NCBI RefSeq assembly: GCF_900108475.1
Contig: NZ_FNWO01000001.1
Coordinates: forward strand, 1 to 64,000
Reading direction: 5' to 3'
DNA length: 64,000 bases
From: Magnetospirillum fulvum
Lineage (GTDB): Bacteria > Pseudomonadota > Alphaproteobacteria > Rhodospirillales > Magnetospirillaceae
A program made the position numbers and the translations under genes. This document shows, one piece after another, positions 39,685 to 48,679 of the stretch. Position 1 is the first letter of the stretch; each line of letters begins with the position of its first letter. Below the pieces are notes generated by a model. It was given only the letters and a program-made list of their open reading frames with translations, was not told the DNA's origin and did not search any database.

Positions 39685-40179
39685 GTGGACAGCGAGAATA
39701 TTCTGCACCTGGAGCTTAAGGGGGGACGGGTCGTCATCGAGCTGCGTCCGGATCTGGCGCCGAATCATGTCGCTCGTCTGAAGGAACTGATCCGGCAGAA
39801 GTTTTATGACGGGCTGAAATTTCATCGGGTGATCGAGGGGTTCATGGCTCAGACCGGGTGCCCGAAGGGGAACGGCACCGGTGGGTCGGGCGTGAAGCTG
39901 AAGGGCGAGTTCTCGGCGGAAAAACATGTGCGCGGCACCTGCTCGATGGCCCGCGCCAGCAATCCCGACAGCGCCGATTCGCAATTCTTCATCGTGTTCG
40001 AACCGGCGACGCATCTTGATGGCCAATATACCATCTGGGGGCAGGTGATCGACGGGATGGACCATGTCGATGCCATCAAGAAGGGCAGTGTGCTTCGCAA
40101 CGGCAATGTCGATAATCCGGATTCGATCCTCAGCCTGCGGGTCGCCGCCGATGTCGAAACCGAAGACGCCAATCCATGA
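39685..40179 (+). CDS. ppiB: cytoplasmic cyclophilin-type peptidyl-prolyl isomerase
   Basis: The 164-residue protein is a single cyclophilin domain with FHRVIEGFMAQTGCP, GEFSAEKHVRGTCSMARA and SADSQFFIVF. No signal peptide. The start is GTG 39685 after GAGGAAGG. It is followed 12 bases later by a second, exported cyclophilin of very similar sequence, which points to tandem duplication. Confidence 0.92.
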   Translation: MDSENILHLELKGGRVVIELRPDLAPNHVARLKELIRQKFYDGLKFHRVIEGFMAQTGCPKGNGTGGSGVKLKGEFSAEKHVRGTCSMARASNPDSADSQFFIVFEPATHLDGQYTIWGQVIDGMDHVDAIKKGSVLRNGNVDNPDSILSLRVAADVETEDANP

Positions 40180-40191
40180 GGTGACGAGAGA

Positions 40192-40740
40192 ATGTCTGCA
40201 TTGAAAGGTGCCGCCGCCGCGGTTTTTCTGCTGCTTGCCACCCTGGCTCCGGTCTTTGCCGCCGAGCCCGAAGATACGCTTATGCTCGATCTGGCCACCG
40301 GAACGGTGAAGGTCGAGCTGCGTCCCGATCTGGCGCCGATTCATGTCGCCCGGATCAAGGAACTGGTCCGCAAGGGCTTCTATGACGGCACCCCCTTTCA
40401 CCGCGTGATCGCTGGCTTCATGGCGCAGGGGGGCGATCCCACCGGCACCGGCACCGGCGGTTCGGGCACCAAATTGCGGGCAGAGTTCTCGGGCGAGCCG
40501 TTCGTGCGCGGTGTCGTCGGCATGGCGCGGGCCAACAGCCCCGACAGCGCCGATTCGCAGTTCTTCATCATGCTCGGCTCATCCCCCAGCCTCGACGGCC
40601 GTTATACGATCGTCGGGACCGTGCTGGAGGGGATGGATCTGGTCGATCGGATCAAGAAGGGCGATCCCAGCGACAACGGCCTCGTCAGCAAGCCGGATAA
40701 GCTGGTCCGTGCCCGCATTCTCTCTGACGTTAAGAAATAG
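40192..40740 (+). CDS. ppiA: periplasmic cyclophilin-type peptidyl-prolyl isomerase
   Basis: The 182-residue precursor has a clear signal peptide (AAAAVFLLLATLAPVFA, cleavage near residue 23) and a cyclophilin domain with FHRVIAGFMAQGGDP, RGVVGMARANSPDSADSQ and FFIML. It should assist folding of exported proteins. It is the downstream partner of the cytoplasmic paralogue and shares most of its active-site residues. Confidence 0.92.
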   Translation: MSALKGAAAAVFLLLATLAPVFAAEPEDTLMLDLATGTVKVELRPDLAPIHVARIKELVRKGFYDGTPFHRVIAGFMAQGGDPTGTGTGGSGTKLRAEFSGEPFVRGVVGMARANSPDSADSQFFIMLGSSPSLDGRYTIVGTVLEGMDLVDRIKKGDPSDNGLVSKPDKLVRARILSDVKK

Positions 40741-40809
40741 TCGGTCGAAGTTGAAAACTGGAGATTGACGAAGCGCGCTCACCTGAATATGGTGAGCGCC
40801 CTTTGGTGA

Positions 40810-40885
40810 GGGCCCGTAGCTCAGTTGGTAGAGCAAGCGACTTTTAATCGAGAGGTCCCGGGTTCGAGTCCCGGCGGGCCCACCA
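40810..40885 (+). tRNA. tRNA-Lys (anticodon TTT)
   Basis: The 76-base sequence folds as a cloverleaf: acceptor GGGCCCG/CGGGCCC, D arm GCTC...GAGC, anticodon stem with loop CTTTTAA (anticodon TTT), T arm CCGGG-TTCGAGT-CCCGG, and an encoded CCA end. Confidence 0.98.
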
Positions 40886-40890
40886 AATGA

Positions 40891-40928
40891 AAAGCCCCCA
40901 GGAAATTTCGATTTCCTGGGGGCTTTTT
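40891..40928 (+). terminator. strong bidirectional terminator after tRNA-Lys
   Basis: AAAGCCCCCAGGAAAT (40891-40906) pairs perfectly with ATTTCCTGGGGGCTTT (40911-40926) around the stable loop TTCG, followed by more T. The A-run on the other side makes it serve the convergent lysozyme gene too. Confidence 0.95.
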
Positions 40929-40959
40929 CGTTTTGCCGACTCGGCACCTCGCTTCGGTC

Positions 40960-41427
40960 CTATGTCAACTTGGTCGCGTCGCTGAGAAACAGCGTCCGCT
41001 CGGCCTCACGACGCCGGGTCAGCCCGGCCAGCACCTGTCCATTGACCTTGTTCCAGCGCGGGAACTCGTCAGCGGCACCAAAGATATCGTTCGCGTTCAG
41101 CTTCTTCAGCAGGGTCGAGCCGTAAAAGTTTCCGGCCCCTAGATTGAACACAAACGAGACCAGCGCGGAAAATTGGTTATCGGTGATCGTAACGCTGACC
41201 ACACCGGCAATCGCTTTCTCGGCGGCGACCAGATCCCGAGAGAGCAGGGTATTGGCGTCCTCTTCGGTGATCGTCATTCCCGTTTTGACGTCAGGCCCGG
41301 TGTGGCCATAGCCGATGGTCAATTTCCCCGCCGGGCAAAGATAGGCTTTCAGCCGCAATCCCTCGCACTGGCGAATGATATCCTTTCCTGCTTCATTGCA
41401 GGATCGGATCAACGTGGTTGCACTCAT
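40960..41427 (-). CDS. phage-type lysozyme (glycoside hydrolase family 24)
   Basis: The 155-residue protein has the GH24 catalytic motif CEGLRLKAY with the acid Glu (about residue 22), TIGYGHTGPDV with Asp/Thr partners, and FVFNLGAGNFYGSTLLKKLN. It resembles T4/P22-type endolysins. No signal-arrest-release segment or signal peptide is obvious, so export would need a holin or another route. No other phage genes surround it; it lies next to a tRNA, a common phage integration site, and could be a remnant or a domesticated enzyme. Confidence 0.85.
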   Translation of the reverse strand: MSATTLIRSCNEAGKDIIRQCEGLRLKAYLCPAGKLTIGYGHTGPDVKTGMTITEEDANTLLSRDLVAAEKAIAGVVSVTITDNQFSALVSFVFNLGAGNFYGSTLLKKLNANDIFGAADEFPRWNKVNGQVLAGLTRRREAERTLFLSDATKLT

Positions 41428-41531
41428 CTCGGAAGCCCCCCGTGAACGATCTTGGCAAGATCACGTTTTGTTCACGCCCTTTATAAGCTGATTCCAGAAA
41501 GATTGGCAACTCAGGGATGTTGCCGCCGATG

Positions 41532-41563
41532 AAAAACCCCCTGGAAGGGTGACTTCCAGGGGG
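41532..41563 (-). terminator. rho-independent terminator of sodB
   Basis: On the minus strand CCCCCTGGAAG pairs with CTTCCAGGGGG (41553-41563 with 41537-41547) around a five-base loop, followed by TTTTT. It lies 30 bases after the sodB stop. Confidence 0.9.
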
Positions 41564-41592
41564 GCAGGGCAGTCGAAACAGAACCGGACGGA

Positions 41593-42189
41593 TCAGCCCA
41601 GGTTGGCTTCGACGAACGACCAGTTGACGAGATGATCGAGGAAGGCCTGAACGAAATCCGGGCGGCGGTTTTGCCAATCGAGGTAATAAGCGTGCTCCCA
41701 CACATCGACGGTCAGCAGGGCCTTCTGGCCGTGGGCGAGGGGAAGGTCGGCATTGGCGGTCTTGGTGATTTTCAGCTTACCGTTCTCTTCGACCAGCCAG
41801 GCCCAGCCCGAGCCGAACTGGGTCGTGGCCGCCGTCTTGAACTCGATCTTGAACGCGTCGAAGCTGCCGAAATCGGCCTCGATCCGAGCCAGCAGGCGCG
41901 GACCGGGCTGGCCACCGCCGCCTTTGGTCAGGCAGTTCCAGAAGAAGGTGTGGTTCCACACCTGGGCGGCATTGTTGAAGATGCCCTGCTTGGCCGGCAG
42001 GTCGGCGGCAGCAAGCACAATCAACTCTTCGAGCGATTTGGACGCCAGATCGGTGTCCTTGATCAGGCCGTTCAGGTTGTTGACATAGGCGGCGTGATGC
42101 TTGCCGTGATGAAACTCAAAGGTTCGTGCCGAGATGTGCGGCTCCAGCGCATCAATGGCAAACGGAAGCGGCGGAAGCTCGAAGGCCAT
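41593..42189 (-). CDS. sodB: iron superoxide dismutase
   Basis: The 198-residue protein has the metal ligands His27 ([10 protein letters not shown]), His80 ([11 protein letters not shown]), Asp162 and His166 ([11 protein letters not shown]). Gln76 in AAQVW and the GSGWAWL segment are typical of the iron-type enzyme, though cambialistic use cannot be excluded. It dismutates superoxide in the cytoplasm. It is a single-gene unit with its own terminator. Confidence 0.94.
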   Translation of the reverse strand: MAFELPPLPFAIDALEPHISARTFEFHHGKHHAAYVNNLNGLIKDTDLASKSLEELIVLAAADLPAKQGIFNNAAQVWNHTFFWNCLTKGGGGQPGPRLLARIEADFGSFDAFKIEFKTAATTQFGSGWAWLVEENGKLKITKTANADLPLAHGQKALLTVDVWEHAYYLDWQNRRPDFVQAFLDHLVNWSFVEANLG

Positions 42190-42286
42190 GGGGTACCTCG
42201 CTCTCTCAGAATGTTCTCGTTTGGCTTAGAAGCTGTCTAAACCATCCTGGGAAAGATAGGCATTAATCTAGTCGATGTGAAGGGTC

Positions 42287-43507
42287 TTACTGCCCAAAGG
42301 ATAGGGTCTTTTGTTCCAATGCCCGTTGTGATGCGTATAAACCACTGCTGATGGCGGCTTCGATCGTGCAAGGCCAGGGAGATTGAATCCAGTCTCCAGC
42401 CAGAAAAACTCCGGGGATCGCGGTCTCGGGACCAGGGCGGCGCTGGATCGTTGCCGGATCGTGGGCCAGGGTGGCCCGGCGTTCTTTGATGACCCGTGCC
42501 GGAGGCACCGTCTGAGCGGACAGCCCGATGGCGCGGGCGGCTTCGCTCCACAAAAGCGCGGCGATCTCGTCGGCCGGGCGATCGACCAGACCTTCCGCCG
42601 CCGACACCGTCACCGACAACACGTCGCCGCGCGGGAACAGCCAATGCCCATAGCCGCCGACCAGCCCGAGGAACGGCGCACCGTTGGGGAGGGCGATCGG
42701 CTGGTCGAGGCGGAAATGGGCGTTGACGATGGTCCGGGTCGGCAGGACGAGGTCGAAGCCGGGGAGAACCGACGGAACCGCCCAGGGCGGCAGGGCCAGG
42801 ATCACGCGGTCGTCGGGACCGAGACCGACCGACCGGTCCTCGAACTCAAGGCGGTCCGCCGCTACCCCGGTCAGGCGGCAGCGAAAGTGAATCTCGGCGC
42901 CGAAACTGCCCAGAGTGGCCAGGGCCGGGGCAACCAGGGCCGCCGACAGCCCCAGCGGAAAGGTCCAGGGCGACAACGCAGGCGCGCCGCCCAGCAGGGC
43001 GCGGCGCATCGTCCACGAAAACATCCGGGCCGAGGATTCTTCGGGGGTGGTGTTGAGGATCGCTTCGCACAGTGGCCGCCAGAAGCGGGCATAGCCCCGG
43101 CTTTGCCCCAGACGGTCGGCGACACTGGCCTCTGATCCGGTCCAGGGCAGCCCGAGCGCCAGTAAAATCTCGCCCAGTCCAGCGGGCAGGCGGGTCGGGC
43201 TGACGGTCCAGCGCGATTGGTCGGCCAGATCGAAAAAATCGAACCGGGGCGGGGCAGGGACCATCGCCTCGATCCCGCCGGTGGCGCGGGCATAGCTCAA
43301 GGCGATCTTGTTGGCGCCCAGCAGCAGATGGCTGCCATTGTCGATCAGCCGCCCCAGCTTCTCATCGTGAAACGAGCGGCATCGCCCTCCGGCATGACCG
43401 GCGGATTCGTAGAGACAGACCCGGATACCGGCCCGGGCAGCGGCAACAGCGGCGGCCAGACCGGCCAGACCGGCTCCGACGACATGAAGGCGTTTGGATG
43501 CGGACAT
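42287..43507 (-). CDS. hpnE: hydroxysqualene dehydroxylase HpnE
   Basis: The 406-residue FAD amine-oxidase-type protein starts RLHVVGAGLAGLAAAVAAAR (dinucleotide-binding) and has GRCRSFHDEKLG and DNGSHLLLGAN, plus GVFLAGDWIQSPWP near the end. Family members reduce hydroxysqualene to squalene for hopanoid synthesis. It follows hpnC by 18 bases. hpnD, which usually completes this three-gene set, is not in this window. Confidence 0.9.
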   Translation of the reverse strand: MSASKRLHVVGAGLAGLAAAVAAARAGIRVCLYESAGHAGGRCRSFHDEKLGRLIDNGSHLLLGANKIALSYARATGGIEAMVPAPPRFDFFDLADQSRWTVSPTRLPAGLGEILLALGLPWTGSEASVADRLGQSRGYARFWRPLCEAILNTTPEESSARMFSWTMRRALLGGAPALSPWTFPLGLSAALVAPALATLGSFGAEIHFRCRLTGVAADRLEFEDRSVGLGPDDRVILALPPWAVPSVLPGFDLVLPTRTIVNAHFRLDQPIALPNGAPFLGLVGGYGHWLFPRGDVLSVTVSAAEGLVDRPADEIAALLWSEAARAIGLSAQTVPPARVIKERRATLAHDPATIQRRPGPETAIPGVFLAGDWIQSPWPCTIEAAISSGLYASQRALEQKTLSFGQ

Positions 43508-43525
43508 GATGATGCGACCCTGCGC

Positions 43526-44374
43526 CTAGACCATCACGCCGCGCAGGACGCCGCCGACGACGACACCGGCGTAATCGAGCGGAGACAGCTTGACCCGGGT
43601 GGCGAGCGGATCGCCGCTGCGTAAGCGCTTCGACAGGACTTCGGCGACCCGGACGGTGATCGAGGTCTGGAGCCGCAGCCGGACATCGCCGATCTTGCCG
43701 ACCAAGGGGCGGGCATCGGCGATCAGACCATCGGTGAGGTCGAGCATCTGGTCGAGGACGCGGCGCAACGCGGCCGGGCTGGCGGGCTGGCGCAGGACGT
43801 CGCGGGTCAGACCGGCGGCGGTCAGCAGATCGACCGGGATATAGACCCGGTCCAACTCGCGCAGATCCTTGCCGCAATCCTGAAGATGGTTCAACACCTG
43901 CAAGGCGGCGCACAGCGCGTCGTTGGCGGGAAAGGTCTCGGCCGACTCACCGTGCAACGTCAGCAGGAAGCGCCCGACCGGTGCCGCCGAAGACTGGCAA
44001 TAACTCAAAAGATCGGCCCAATCGGCGCAATAATTGCGCAGCGCGTCGCGACGAAACGCGTTCAGCAACTCGGCGGCAGTCTCGATCAGGGCAAGATCGC
44101 CGGACACGGCGGTGCGAAACGCGGTGGCGGTGGCTAGGTCCGGCCCGTCCTTGGTCCCGCGCAACCCGGCTTCGAGCGCATCAAGCGCCGCCACCTTTTC
44201 CTCACCGGTCAAAGCGGCGGAATCGGCGACGTCGTCGGCATGGCGGGCGAAATGGTAATAGGCCATCACCGTGGCGCGGCGCGATTTGTGCAGCAGCAGG
44301 GATGCGACCGGGAAATTCTCCTCGTTCGCGGTCTTGCTGGCGGCGGCAGACAAAGGGGCTGCGGCGCTGGTCAC
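43526..44374 (-). CDS. hpnC: hydroxysqualene synthase HpnC
   Basis: The 282-residue protein has the HpnC-type start KTANEENFPVASLLL, the first Asp-rich motif HADDVAD, SAAPVGRF, and the second motif region LQDCGKDLRELDRVYIP. It turns presqualene diphosphate into hydroxysqualene. A GTG at 44374 with GGAAGGA six bases upstream is my choice; ATG 44389 is in frame and adds five residues. It is not HpnD, whose motifs (SSFYWAM and DDIADD) are absent. Co-directional with hpnE. Confidence 0.88.
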   Translation of the reverse strand: MTSAAAPLSAAASKTANEENFPVASLLLHKSRRATVMAYYHFARHADDVADSAALTGEEKVAALDALEAGLRGTKDGPDLATATAFRTAVSGDLALIETAAELLNAFRRDALRNYCADWADLLSYCQSSAAPVGRFLLTLHGESAETFPANDALCAALQVLNHLQDCGKDLRELDRVYIPVDLLTAAGLTRDVLRQPASPAALRRVLDQMLDLTDGLIADARPLVGKIGDVRLRLQTSITVRVAEVLSKRLRSGDPLATRVKLSPLDYAGVVVGGVLRGVMV

Positions 44375-44447
44375 GGCGAATCCTTCCATGGACGTATCGG
44401 TGAGGAGGCCGCATATATGACACGTCTTGAAGGGAAGGGACAGAGCC

Positions 44448-45281
44448 TTGCCACCGCCGAAACCGGGGCTGTCTTACGCCGGATCGCTGCTGCGCCGCGA
44501 TGACCGTGAACGCTTCCTGACCGTCTTGTTCGCGCCCCCGGACCGGCGCGAAGACCTGTTCGCGCTCTATGCCCTCAACGTCGAATTGTCGAAAATCCGC
44601 GAACAGGCCCGTGAGCCGCTGGCCGGGTTGATCCGCCTGCAATGGTGGCGCGATGCATTGCTGGCCGGGCAGGGCGGGGCCGGTCATCCGCTGGTCGAGC
44701 CGCTGCGATTGGCGATCGCCCGCCACCAGCTTGATCCCGAGCGGATCGACGCGATTCTGATCGCCCGCGAAGCCGATTTCGATCCCGATCCGCCCGCTGA
44801 TCCAGATGCAGCGGACCGTCTGGCCGCGACCGGACCGGTCGCCCTGGGGCTGCTGGCATTGACGATCCTGGGAGCCGATAGCGCGGCCGAACAGGACGCC
44901 ATCCGCGCTGTTGGGTCGGCCTGGGGCATCCTGGGCCATCTGCGCGCGGTGGCCTATCACGCCAGCCTGGGCCGGGTGACATTGCCGATGTCGCATTTGC
45001 CCGAGGGTGGAGCCGAGGCGATCCTGGCCGGGCGGGCAACCGGACACAGTCTGGCCGCCGCGACGCGGACGATGGCGGAGCGGGCCGAACATTATCTGGT
45101 CGCGTCCCGACGTCCGGGGGTGTCCCGAACGGCGTTGCCCGCGCTGTTGTCAGCGGTCCAGGCCGACGCCCATGCGGCGGCGTTGCGGCGAGCGCAGTGG
45201 AACCCGCTGCGGTCCGATGTCGCCCGAACCCGGCCTCGGCCGCTGGCCCTGGCTTGGACCGCGTGGCGCGGACATCTTTGA
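44448..45281 (+). CDS. NDUFAF6-like squalene/phytoene synthase family protein
   Basis: The 277-residue protein belongs to the squalene/phytoene synthase superfamily but lacks the Asp-rich catalytic motif: the expected D-D-x-x-D region reads LNVELSKIREQ. This matches the alphaproteobacterial homologues of NDUFAF6, a mitochondrial complex I assembly factor (FALYALNVELSKIREQ, LIRLQWWRDAL). A prenyl synthase role is therefore unlikely. The start may be TTG 44448 after AAGGGA, or TTG 44427. It diverges from hpnC with a short shared gap. Confidence 0.78.
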   Translation: MPPPKPGLSYAGSLLRRDDRERFLTVLFAPPDRREDLFALYALNVELSKIREQAREPLAGLIRLQWWRDALLAGQGGAGHPLVEPLRLAIARHQLDPERIDAILIAREADFDPDPPADPDAADRLAATGPVALGLLALTILGADSAAEQDAIRAVGSAWGILGHLRAVAYHASLGRVTLPMSHLPEGGAEAILAGRATGHSLAAATRTMAERAEHYLVASRRPGVSRTALPALLSAVQADAHAAALRRAQWNPLRSDVARTRPRPLALAWTAWRGHL

Positions 45282-45440
45282 TATCGCACGAGAGAATGGA
45301 CGGGGAAGGGTGCTCTTACCCCAAACGGGGGTGCCGTTATCTGATCCCCATTTGTCGCATAATGTATATTATGGCGAATATGAAGGTCGGAATTCAAAGG
45401 GGCGAACGGCCGCGCTCTTGGGCCGATCCCGATCCTGTGC

Positions 45441-47138
45441 TTATCCCAGTGGAACCGGTCCTTGCGGCAGATCGGCGCTGTGACGCTGACGGCGCAAGGT
45501 CTGCTCGACCGTCTCGGCATCGAGTCCGGTCGAGCGCAGCACCAGACCGGCCAGTTGCAGGCTGGCTTCAATTGTTTCCGGCACCACGGCGGTTGCACCG
45601 GCGGCGCCCAGAATCTGTTTCTGCGCCAGATCGTGGGCGCGGGCGATGATGATCAGATCGGGGACGGCCTCGCGGATTTGGGAGACGGCCCGTTCGGCGG
45701 TCCGGGGCTTGTTGACGGTGATGACGGCCGCCCTCGCCCGCTCGATCCCGACCGAGCGCAGCACCCCCTGTTGACCGGCGTCGCCATAATACACCGGCAG
45801 ACCGACCGAGCGAGCCTTGGCCACCCGGTCGATATCGAGATCGAGCGCGACGTAATCGATGCCATGTTCGGACAAGATCCGGGCGATGGCACGGCCGATC
45901 CGGCCATATCCGGCGATGACGACGTGGCCGCTTTTGCCTTCGGCGGCGGTGGGAAACATGTCGCGCGCCGTCCGCTTGCGCCAGGCCAACGTCACCGCCC
46001 GCCCCAGCCCGGCCAGTGCTGGAGTCAGCGCCATCGACAGCACCACCGCCGCGACCAGGGTCTGCGATTGTTCGCGTTCGAGCAGGCTTAATTCTTCGGC
46101 GCGGGAAAACACGACAAAGGCGAATTCACCGGTTTGCGCCAGCAACACGCCAACCCGGAACGACTGGACCATGCCGATCCCGATCACCACCCCGCACAGC
46201 GCGATCAGCGCGGTCTTGATCACAATGAGGCCGAACATCAATCCGATCACTTGGCCCAGATGGGCGGCGACATGGGGAAGATCGATTGACAGCCCCACCG
46301 TCATGAAGAACAGACCGAGCAGCAGGCCACGAAACGGCTCGATATCGGCTTCGACCTGATGGCGATACGGCGAATCCGCGACCAGCAGACCGGCGAGAAA
46401 GGCCCCCAGCGCCATCGACATCCCGGCCTGGGCGGTCAGCCACCCGACCGCGAGCACCAGCAGCAGGTTGGCGGCGGTAAACACCTCGGCATTACGGATC
46501 GCAGAAATATAGCGATAGGCCGGTCGCAGGATCACCCGACCGACCAGATAGATCGCCAGGATCGCCAGCCCGGCCTTGATCCCGGCCAGCCCCAGGGCCG
46601 AGGCCATCCGGTCCGGCGCGCTGGCCAGCAACGGCAGCAGCACCAGCAGCGGCACCACCGCCAGATCCTGGAAGATCAGCACCGAAATCGCGATCCGTCC
46701 GTGATGGCTGACCGCTTCGTTGCGTTCGACCAGGATCGCCAGCACTGTCGCGGTCGAGGAAAAGGCCAGCGTCACCCCGACCACCAGCGCCGCGTGGGGT
46801 GTCAAGCCGAAGGCGAGGCCCAGTCCGGAGAAGACGGCTCCGCACAGAACCACCTGCAAGACCCCCAACCCGAAGATCAATCGTCGCAGGGTGCGAAGGC
46901 GCGAGAACGGCAGATCGAGACCGATCGCAAACAGCAGGAACACCACCCCCAACTCGGCCAGCGGGCGGGTGATCTCGGCATTGATCGAGACTGGGCCGGG
47001 GTTATAGGGCCCGAGCGCGATCCCGGCGACCAGATAGCCCAGCACCGAGGGAATCCCCAGACGCTGGAACAGCGGCACCACCATCACCGCGCCCAGCAGC
47101 AGGATCAGAACGACCAATTGGGGATCGGTTACCGGCAT
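45441..47138 (-). CDS. Kef-type K+/H+ antiporter with TrkA-N domain
   Basis: The 565-residue protein has a CPA2 antiporter domain of about 12 helices (1-380: GIPSVLGYLVAGIALGP, LAFSSTATVLAILVE, SILIFQDLAVVP-like residues) and a cytoplasmic TrkA-N/RCK domain (about 405-520) with the dinucleotide motif VIAGYGRIGRAIA. KefB/KefC relatives export K+ in exchange for protons, gated by ligands at the RCK domain. No KefF/KefG partner lies next to it. It overlaps the MBL hydrolase gene by ten bases. Confidence 0.87.
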   Translation of the reverse strand: MPVTDPQLVVLILLLGAVMVVPLFQRLGIPSVLGYLVAGIALGPYNPGPVSINAEITRPLAELGVVFLLFAIGLDLPFSRLRTLRRLIFGLGVLQVVLCGAVFSGLGLAFGLTPHAALVVGVTLAFSSTATVLAILVERNEAVSHHGRIAISVLIFQDLAVVPLLVLLPLLASAPDRMASALGLAGIKAGLAILAIYLVGRVILRPAYRYISAIRNAEVFTAANLLLVLAVGWLTAQAGMSMALGAFLAGLLVADSPYRHQVEADIEPFRGLLLGLFFMTVGLSIDLPHVAAHLGQVIGLMFGLIVIKTALIALCGVVIGIGMVQSFRVGVLLAQTGEFAFVVFSRAEELSLLEREQSQTLVAAVVLSMALTPALAGLGRAVTLAWRKRTARDMFPTAAEGKSGHVVIAGYGRIGRAIARILSEHGIDYVALDLDIDRVAKARSVGLPVYYGDAGQQGVLRSVGIERARAAVITVNKPRTAERAVSQIREAVPDLIIIARAHDLAQKQILGAAGATAVVPETIEASLQLAGLVLRSTGLDAETVEQTLRRQRHSADLPQGPVPLG

Positions 47139-47905
47139 GGCGTCTCGAGGATCATGCCGTCATAAGCGGGAACGATTCCTTCGGGCAGACGGGCCAGGAG
47201 AGATTGGTAATCCAGCCGCGAGCCCAGATGGGTCAGCACGGTTCGGCGTGGCCGCAGGGCTTCGACCCATTCCAGCACCCGACCGACATGGGCATGGGTG
47301 GGATGAGGCTCATCGACCAGACAGCCGACAATCAGCAGGTCCAGGCCGTGCAAAGCCGCAAACGATTCGGGCGGAAAGGCGACGACATCGGTGCAATAGG
47401 CCACATCGCCAAAGCGCAGACCCAGCGAACGGCAATAGCCGTGATCCTGATCGAGCGGCACGACGTCGATGTCCCCGACACGGAACCGGCCAGCGATCGG
47501 TTTGGGATCGAGCCAGGGGCGAAAGATCGGCCCGGACGGGTCATCGAACGGGGCGAAGGCATAGGGGAAGCGGGCCTGCGCCGACGCCAGTGTCTCGTCG
47601 GTCGCCCAGACCGGCAAAGCCCGCCGAATGACGCGGTTGATCTCGCGCAGATCGTCCAGTCCGTGGAGGTGGTCGGCGTGATCGTGGGTGTAGATCACCG
47701 CGTCGAGGCTGCGAACCTGGGCCGCCAGCAATTGCTCGCGCAGATCGGGCGAGGTATCGACCAGAATCCGGGTCGGACCGCTTTCGACCAGGATCGAGGA
47801 GCGCAGGCGGCGATTGCGCGGCTCGGCCGGATCGCAGCCGCCCCACCCCATCGAAATCCCGGGCACCCCGGCAGCACCGCCGCAGCCCAGGATCGTGAGT
47901 TTCAT
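47129..47905 (-). CDS. MBL-fold metallohydrolase, PhnP/YycJ-like
   Basis: The 258-residue protein has the metallo-beta-lactamase motif THDHADH (about residue 73), SSILVESGPTRILVDTSPD, and downstream zinc ligands in AYCTDV and THLGSR. This subgroup includes phosphoribosyl cyclic phosphodiesterase PhnP and is usually encoded next to tatD and metG. The substrate is unknown. The start overlaps the tatD stop by ATGA. Confidence 0.85.
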   Translation of the reverse strand: MKLTILGCGGAAGVPGISMGWGGCDPAEPRNRRLRSSILVESGPTRILVDTSPDLREQLLAAQVRSLDAVIYTHDHADHLHGLDDLREINRVIRRALPVWATDETLASAQARFPYAFAPFDDPSGPIFRPWLDPKPIAGRFRVGDIDVVPLDQDHGYCRSLGLRFGDVAYCTDVVAFPPESFAALHGLDLLIVGCLVDEPHPTHAHVGRVLEWVEALRPRRTVLTHLGSRLDYQSLLARLPEGIVPAYDGMILETPCR

Positions 47906-48678
47906 CGCTCGACCTTCGTGAACAGGCGCATAAAGTTCGCCGTGGTCGCTTCGGCCAAGGCGGCGGGCGAAATCCCCCGGATTTCGGCCAGACGGGCGGC
48001 GGTCAAGGCGACATAGGCCGGTTCGTTACGCTTGCCCCGATGCGGCAGCGGGGCCAGATAGGGCGCGTCCGTCTCGACCAGCAATCGGTCGAGCGGCACC
48101 GACGCCAGGGTCTCGCGCAGGCTGTCGGCGGTCTTAAAGGTCATGATCCCCGACGCGGACAGATACAATCCCAGCCGGAGCGCGAGGGCTGCAAAGTCCG
48201 GACCGGCGCTAAAGCAATGGATCAGTCCGGTGAAAGCCCCCTGCCCCATCTCTTCTTCGAGAATCGCCGCCATGTCGGCATCGGCGTCGCGGGTATGGAT
48301 GATCACCGGCAGACCGGCGCGGCGGGCGGCGTCGATATGAACCCGAAACGAGTCCCGCTGCCGCTCGCGCGGGCTTTTGTCGTAGTAATAATCAAGCCCG
48401 GTCTCGCCGAACGCAACCACCTTGGGGTGATCGGCCAGCGCCAACAAAGTCTCGATTGTCGCCGCCGGTTCGGTCCCCGCCTCGTGGGGGTGGATGCCGA
48501 CGCTGCAATACACTTGCTCAAACCGCTCGGCGATCGCCAGCACCTGGGGATGGCGGGTGATGTGGGTGCCGATGCTCAGCATCAGACCGACATCGGCCCG
48601 CCCCGCCCGCGCGACGATCTCGTCGAGATCGGGGGCGAAATCGGGAAAATCCAGGTGGCAGTGACTATCGACCAGCAT
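47902..48678 (-). CDS. tatD: TatD family metal-dependent deoxyribonuclease
   Basis: The 258-residue TIM-barrel hydrolase starts LVDSHCHLDFPDF with the His-x-His metal motif and has GIHPHEA, FGETGLDYYYDKS and LLVETDAPYLAP, the other metal/catalytic segments. It is a 3'-5' exonuclease in other bacteria. The ATG at 48678 is one base past the metG stop; the longer frame into metG is rejected. Confidence 0.92.
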   Translation of the reverse strand: MLVDSHCHLDFPDFAPDLDEIVARAGRADVGLMLSIGTHITRHPQVLAIAERFEQVYCSVGIHPHEAGTEPAATIETLLALADHPKVVAFGETGLDYYYDKSPRERQRDSFRVHIDAARRAGLPVIIHTRDADADMAAILEEEMGQGAFTGLIHCFSAGPDFAALALRLGLYLSASGIMTFKTADSLRETLASVPLDRLLVETDAPYLAPLPHRGKRNEPAYVALTAARLAEIRGISPAALAEATTANFMRLFTKVER

Positions 48679-48679
48679 G

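Noticed and set aside
40810-41592. A prophage at the tRNA-Lys gene
   Set aside because: Only one phage-type gene is present, with no integrase, structural genes or attachment repeat, so an intact prophage is not supported.
44448-45281. Possible presqualene diphosphate synthase (HpnD)
   Set aside because: The Asp-rich metal-binding motif needed for catalysis is absent (LNVELSKIREQ), and the sequence matches NDUFAF6-type proteins.
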